From: Oscillospiraceae bacterium
GTDB lineage: Bacteria > Bacillota > Clostridia > Oscillospirales > Oscillospiraceae
DNA length: 64,000 nt
NCBI GenBank assembly: GCA_022794215.1
Contig: JAAWEH010000007.1
Span: 1 to 64,000 of the forward strand
Reading direction: 5' to 3'
Shown here: piece by piece, positions 61,871 to 64,000 of the stretch
How the letters are laid out: every line of letters starts with the position of its first letter
How positions within the stretch are numbered: the first letter of the stretch is position 1
The notes under the pieces: model-generated
What the model was told of the DNA's origin: nothing
The model's database searches: none
Seen by the model: the letters and a program-made list of their open reading frames with translations, nothing else
Position numbers and translations under genes: made by a program

Positions 61871-62425
61871 ATGAATGATCTGCTGAAAGAGTTTGAGGAC
61901 AAGATGCACAAGACCGTAGACGTGGTGACCGGAGACTTTGCCTCCGTCCGGGCGGGCCGGGCCAATGCCGCCGTGCTGGATAAGATCACCGTGGACTACT
62001 ATGGCACCCCCACCCCCATCAACCAAGTGGGTACCATTTCCTCCCCCGATCCCCGGAGTTTGATGATCCAGCCTTGGGATAAGAACCTTCTGAAGGAGAT
62101 CGAAAAGGCCATCCAATGCTCCGACCTGGGAATCAACCCCCAGAACGACGGCCAGGTGATCCGCCTTGCCTTCCCCCAGCTCACCGAGGAGCGCCGCAAG
62201 GAGCTGACAAAGCAGGTGCGCAAGTATGCCGAAAACGGCAAGGTGGCCGTCCGCAATATCCGTCGGGACGCCATGGACAAGCTGAAGGCCGCGGAAAAGA
62301 AAAATGAGCTGACCGAGGACGACCGCAAAGGCGGGGAAAAGGAGCTCCAAGATCTTACCGATAAGATCTGCAAAAAGATCGATGAGCTGTGTGAAAAGAA
62401 AGAAAAGGAGCTCATGGCGGTCTGA
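61871..62425 (+). CDS. frr: Ribosome recycling factor
   Basis: A 184-residue protein of standard length that splits post-termination ribosomes with EF-G. FASVRAGRANAAVLDKITVD, GTPTPINQVGTISSPDPRSL and VRNIRRDAMDKLK are conserved blocks. It starts one base after the pyrH stop. Confidence 0.97.
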   Translation: MNDLLKEFEDKMHKTVDVVTGDFASVRAGRANAAVLDKITVDYYGTPTPINQVGTISSPDPRSLMIQPWDKNLLKEIEKAIQCSDLGINPQNDGQVIRLAFPQLTEERRKELTKQVRKYAENGKVAVRNIRRDAMDKLKAAEKKNELTEDDRKGGEKELQDLTDKICKKIDELCEKKEKELMAV

Positions 62426-62448
62426 TTTTGTGTCCAACCATACCTGAT

Positions 62449-62483
62449 ACGGATTTCCCGCCGGTCTCCGGCGGGAAATCCGT
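62449..62483 (+). repeat. 16-bp perfect stem-loop between frr and uppS
   Basis: Arms 62449-62464 and 62468-62483 pair perfectly around a 3-base loop, with no following T-run. It may act in mRNA processing or stability inside the operon. Confidence 0.7.
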
Positions 62484-62512
62484 TGCTGTAAAAGGAAAGG
62501 GGGAGGCGAACG

Positions 62513-63253
62513 GTGCCCCTCTTCGGCAAGAAAGACGAGACAAAGGTGGACTTTAGCCGCCTTCCCCAGCACGTTGCCATCATTATGGACGGTAATGGCC
62601 GCTGGGCCAAGGGCCGCGGCCTGCCTCGCACGGCGGGTCACGCTGTGGGGGCTGAGACCTTCCGTACCATCGCTACATACTGTCGGGAAATCGGGATCCG
62701 GTATCTGACGGTTTATGCTTTCTCCACCGAGAATTGGAAGCGTCCCATGGAGGAGGTTTCCGCCATCATGGGCCTTTTGAAGAAGTATCTGATGGAGGCC
62801 ATTGCCGATATGGAGAAGGAAAAAGTCCGCTTTTGCTTTTTTGGAGACCTGTCTCCCCTCACCCCCGAGCTGCGCCGGCTCTGCATAGAGACCCAGGAGC
62901 GCTCAGCGGGCTATGCCGGCTGCCAGGTGAATATCTGCCTCAATTACGGCGGCCGGGACGAGATTCTGCGGGCGGCCAGATCCTTTGCCGCCCAATGCAT
63001 GGTGGGGGAGAAGACCCCGGAGGCGCTGACCGAGGAGGTTTTTTCCGGTTATCTCTGGTCCGCCGGAGTTCCCGACCCTGACCTGGTCATCCGCCCCAGC
63101 GGGGAGGAGCGGATCTCCAACTTCCTGCTGTGGCAGTCGGCTTACGCCGAATTTTACTTTACCGACGTGAACTGGCCCGATTTTAGCAAAGAGGAGCTGC
63201 GAAAGGCGCTTTCCGCCTATCAAAGCCGCTCCCGCCGGTTTGGAGGGATTTGA
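62513..63253 (+). CDS. uppS: Undecaprenyl diphosphate synthase
   Basis: A 246-residue cis-prenyltransferase making the C55 lipid carrier for wall synthesis. It has HVAIIMDGNGRWAKGRGLPR, TVYAFSTENWKRP, NICLNYGGRDEILRA and PDLVIRPSGEERISNFLLWQ. The GTG start follows AAAGGGGGAGG. It uses farnesyl diphosphate, the IspA product. Confidence 0.96.
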   Translation: MPLFGKKDETKVDFSRLPQHVAIIMDGNGRWAKGRGLPRTAGHAVGAETFRTIATYCREIGIRYLTVYAFSTENWKRPMEEVSAIMGLLKKYLMEAIADMEKEKVRFCFFGDLSPLTPELRRLCIETQERSAGYAGCQVNICLNYGGRDEILRAARSFAAQCMVGEKTPEALTEEVFSGYLWSAGVPDPDLVIRPSGEERISNFLLWQSAYAEFYFTDVNWPDFSKEELRKALSAYQSRSRRFGGI

Positions 63254-63257
63254 GGAC

Positions 63258-64000
63258 ATGGTAATAAGAACCCTGGTGGCGGTGGCGCTTATCCCTGTGA
63301 TTTTCCTGGTGGTCTATGTCCTGCCGCCCATTGCCTCCCCCATCGCCCTGTCGATCATCTGTGCCCTGAGTGTTTACGAGGCTCTGTGCGCCACCAACTT
63401 TCTGCGCCATAACCGTGTGGCGGCGTACTCCATTTTCCTGGCCGCCCTGACCCCTTTCTGGGTTTACACCGGCAGCAAAGGCGTATATGCCCTGGGCGGC
63501 CTGTTTCTCTATGTTTTCCTCCTGTTCTGCGAGTCCATTGCCAGCAAAAACACCCTGGGCTTGGAGCGGATGGGCGGAGCCTTTTTCCTGACCCTTTTTA
63601 TCCCCCTGGTTCTGACCGCATTTCTCCGCATCAAGATCCAGTTTTGGATCCGGTGGCAGTTTTACATCCTGTTTCCCTTTGTGGCCGCCTTCATGTCCGA
63701 TGCCTGCGCCTACTTTACCGGCATGGCCATCGGCAAACACAAACTGGCTCCCAGCCTCTCTCCAAAGAAAACGGTGGAAGGGGCCGTGGGCGGCTTTGTG
63801 GGCGCGACCCTGGGCATGATGGTCTATGGCCTGATTTGGCAGCAGCTTTTTGGCGGGGAAATGAATTACCCGGTTCTTGCCCTCTATGGGGCCCTGGGCA
63901 GCATAGCCTCCCAGGTTGGGGATCTGTCCTTCTCCTGCATCAAGCGGGAGTACGGGATCAAGGATTTTGGCCACATTCTGCCCGGACACGGCGGCATTTT
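63258..64000 (+). CDS. cdsA: Phosphatidate cytidylyltransferase, truncated by the window
   Basis: The first 247 codons of a polytopic membrane enzyme that makes CDP-diacylglycerol. It starts MVIRTLVAVALIPVIFLVVY, has several hydrophobic helices, AYFTGMAIGKHKLAPSLSPK in the middle, and ends in the signature SCIKREYGIKDFGHILPGHG just before the expected Asp-Arg. GAGG lies just before the ATG, which follows the uppS stop by four bases. Confidence 0.95.
   Translation, partial: MVIRTLVAVALIPVIFLVVYVLPPIASPIALSIICALSVYEALCATNFLRHNRVAAYSIFLAALTPFWVYTGSKGVYALGGLFLYVFLLFCESIASKNTLGLERMGGAFFLTLFIPLVLTAFLRIKIQFWIRWQFYILFPFVAAFMSDACAYFTGMAIGKHKLAPSLSPKKTVEGAVGGFVGATLGMMVYGLIWQQLFGGEMNYPVLALYGALGSIASQVGDLSFSCIKREYGIKDFGHILPGHGGI

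Noticed and set aside
1-64000. CRISPR arrays, insertion sequences or prophage
   Set aside because: I saw no regularly spaced repeats, transposase or phage genes anywhere in the window.

Overview
The window reads as a chromosomal core region of an endospore-forming, Gram-positive Firmicute, most likely a fairly GC-rich member of the Clostridia (Oscillospiraceae-like; the family is my inference). The evidence is a complete eight-gene spoIIIA operon, the nusB-xseAB-ispA-dxs-tlyA-argR-recN order typical of spore formers, the rapZ-yvcK-whiA trio, S-layer-homology (SLH) surface proteins, a type III pantothenate kinase, AGGAGG-type ribosome sites with many GTG/TTG starts, and frequent intrinsic terminators. 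I see no prophage, insertion sequence, integrase or CRISPR array.

Layout. 1-5.6 kb: 5' end of potA (minus), an RluA-family pseudouridine synthase (minus), then DUF177-rpmF and der-plsY-gpsA. 5.6-8.7 kb: a large secreted protein with central SLH domains and a duplicated flanking module (minus). 8.9-14.1 kb: spoIIIAA-AH and an Asp23 protein. 14.2-34.4 kb: twenty co-directional genes with no obvious internal terminator: nusB, a TsaD/Kae1-like gene, a 58-residue membrane protein, xseAB, ispA, DUF212, dxs, tlyA, nadK, argR, recN, murB, rapZ, yvcK, whiA, two unknown genes, dnaE and cls. 34.4-38.4 kb: a Cys-rich protein (minus), then panT-coaX-coaBC. 38.4-43.1 kb (minus): tRNA-Pro(GGG) with a nearby partial copy of its 3' end, an Ig-like/SLH protein, a MATE transporter behind an attenuator-like leader, and rodA. 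43.2-47.8 kb: tsaE-tsaB-upp, a split transketolase and a HAD phosphatase. 47.8-52.4 kb: DUF4230 (minus), an ECF sigma factor with a membrane partner, nth (minus) and glyA. 52.5-58.5 kb: a giant WG-repeat/SLH protein, a Cdd1-like HhH protein, rarA and msrB. 58.5-64 kb: an S1-domain protein (minus), DUF951-hisC, and pyrH-frr-uppS-cdsA running off the end.

How the genes work together. IspA, Dxs and UppS belong to isoprenoid and undecaprenyl supply; with MurB and RodA they feed wall growth. PlsY, GpsA, CdsA and Cls cover phospholipid synthesis from glycerol-3-phosphate to cardiolipin. PanT, CoaX and CoaBC suggest imported pantothenate feeds CoA. TsaE and TsaB serve tRNA t6A. RecN, XseAB, Nth and RarA are repair genes.

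The most notable non-coding signals are the MATE leader (promoter, ribosome-site hairpin, in-frame leader ORF, terminator hairpin with six Ts), two loci where a promoter -10 lies inside the left arm of the upstream gene's terminator, a 14-bp perfect hairpin in the potA leader, and a duplicated 3' end of tRNA-Pro. Two expected sporulation neighbours, spoIVB and spo0A, are absent after recN.
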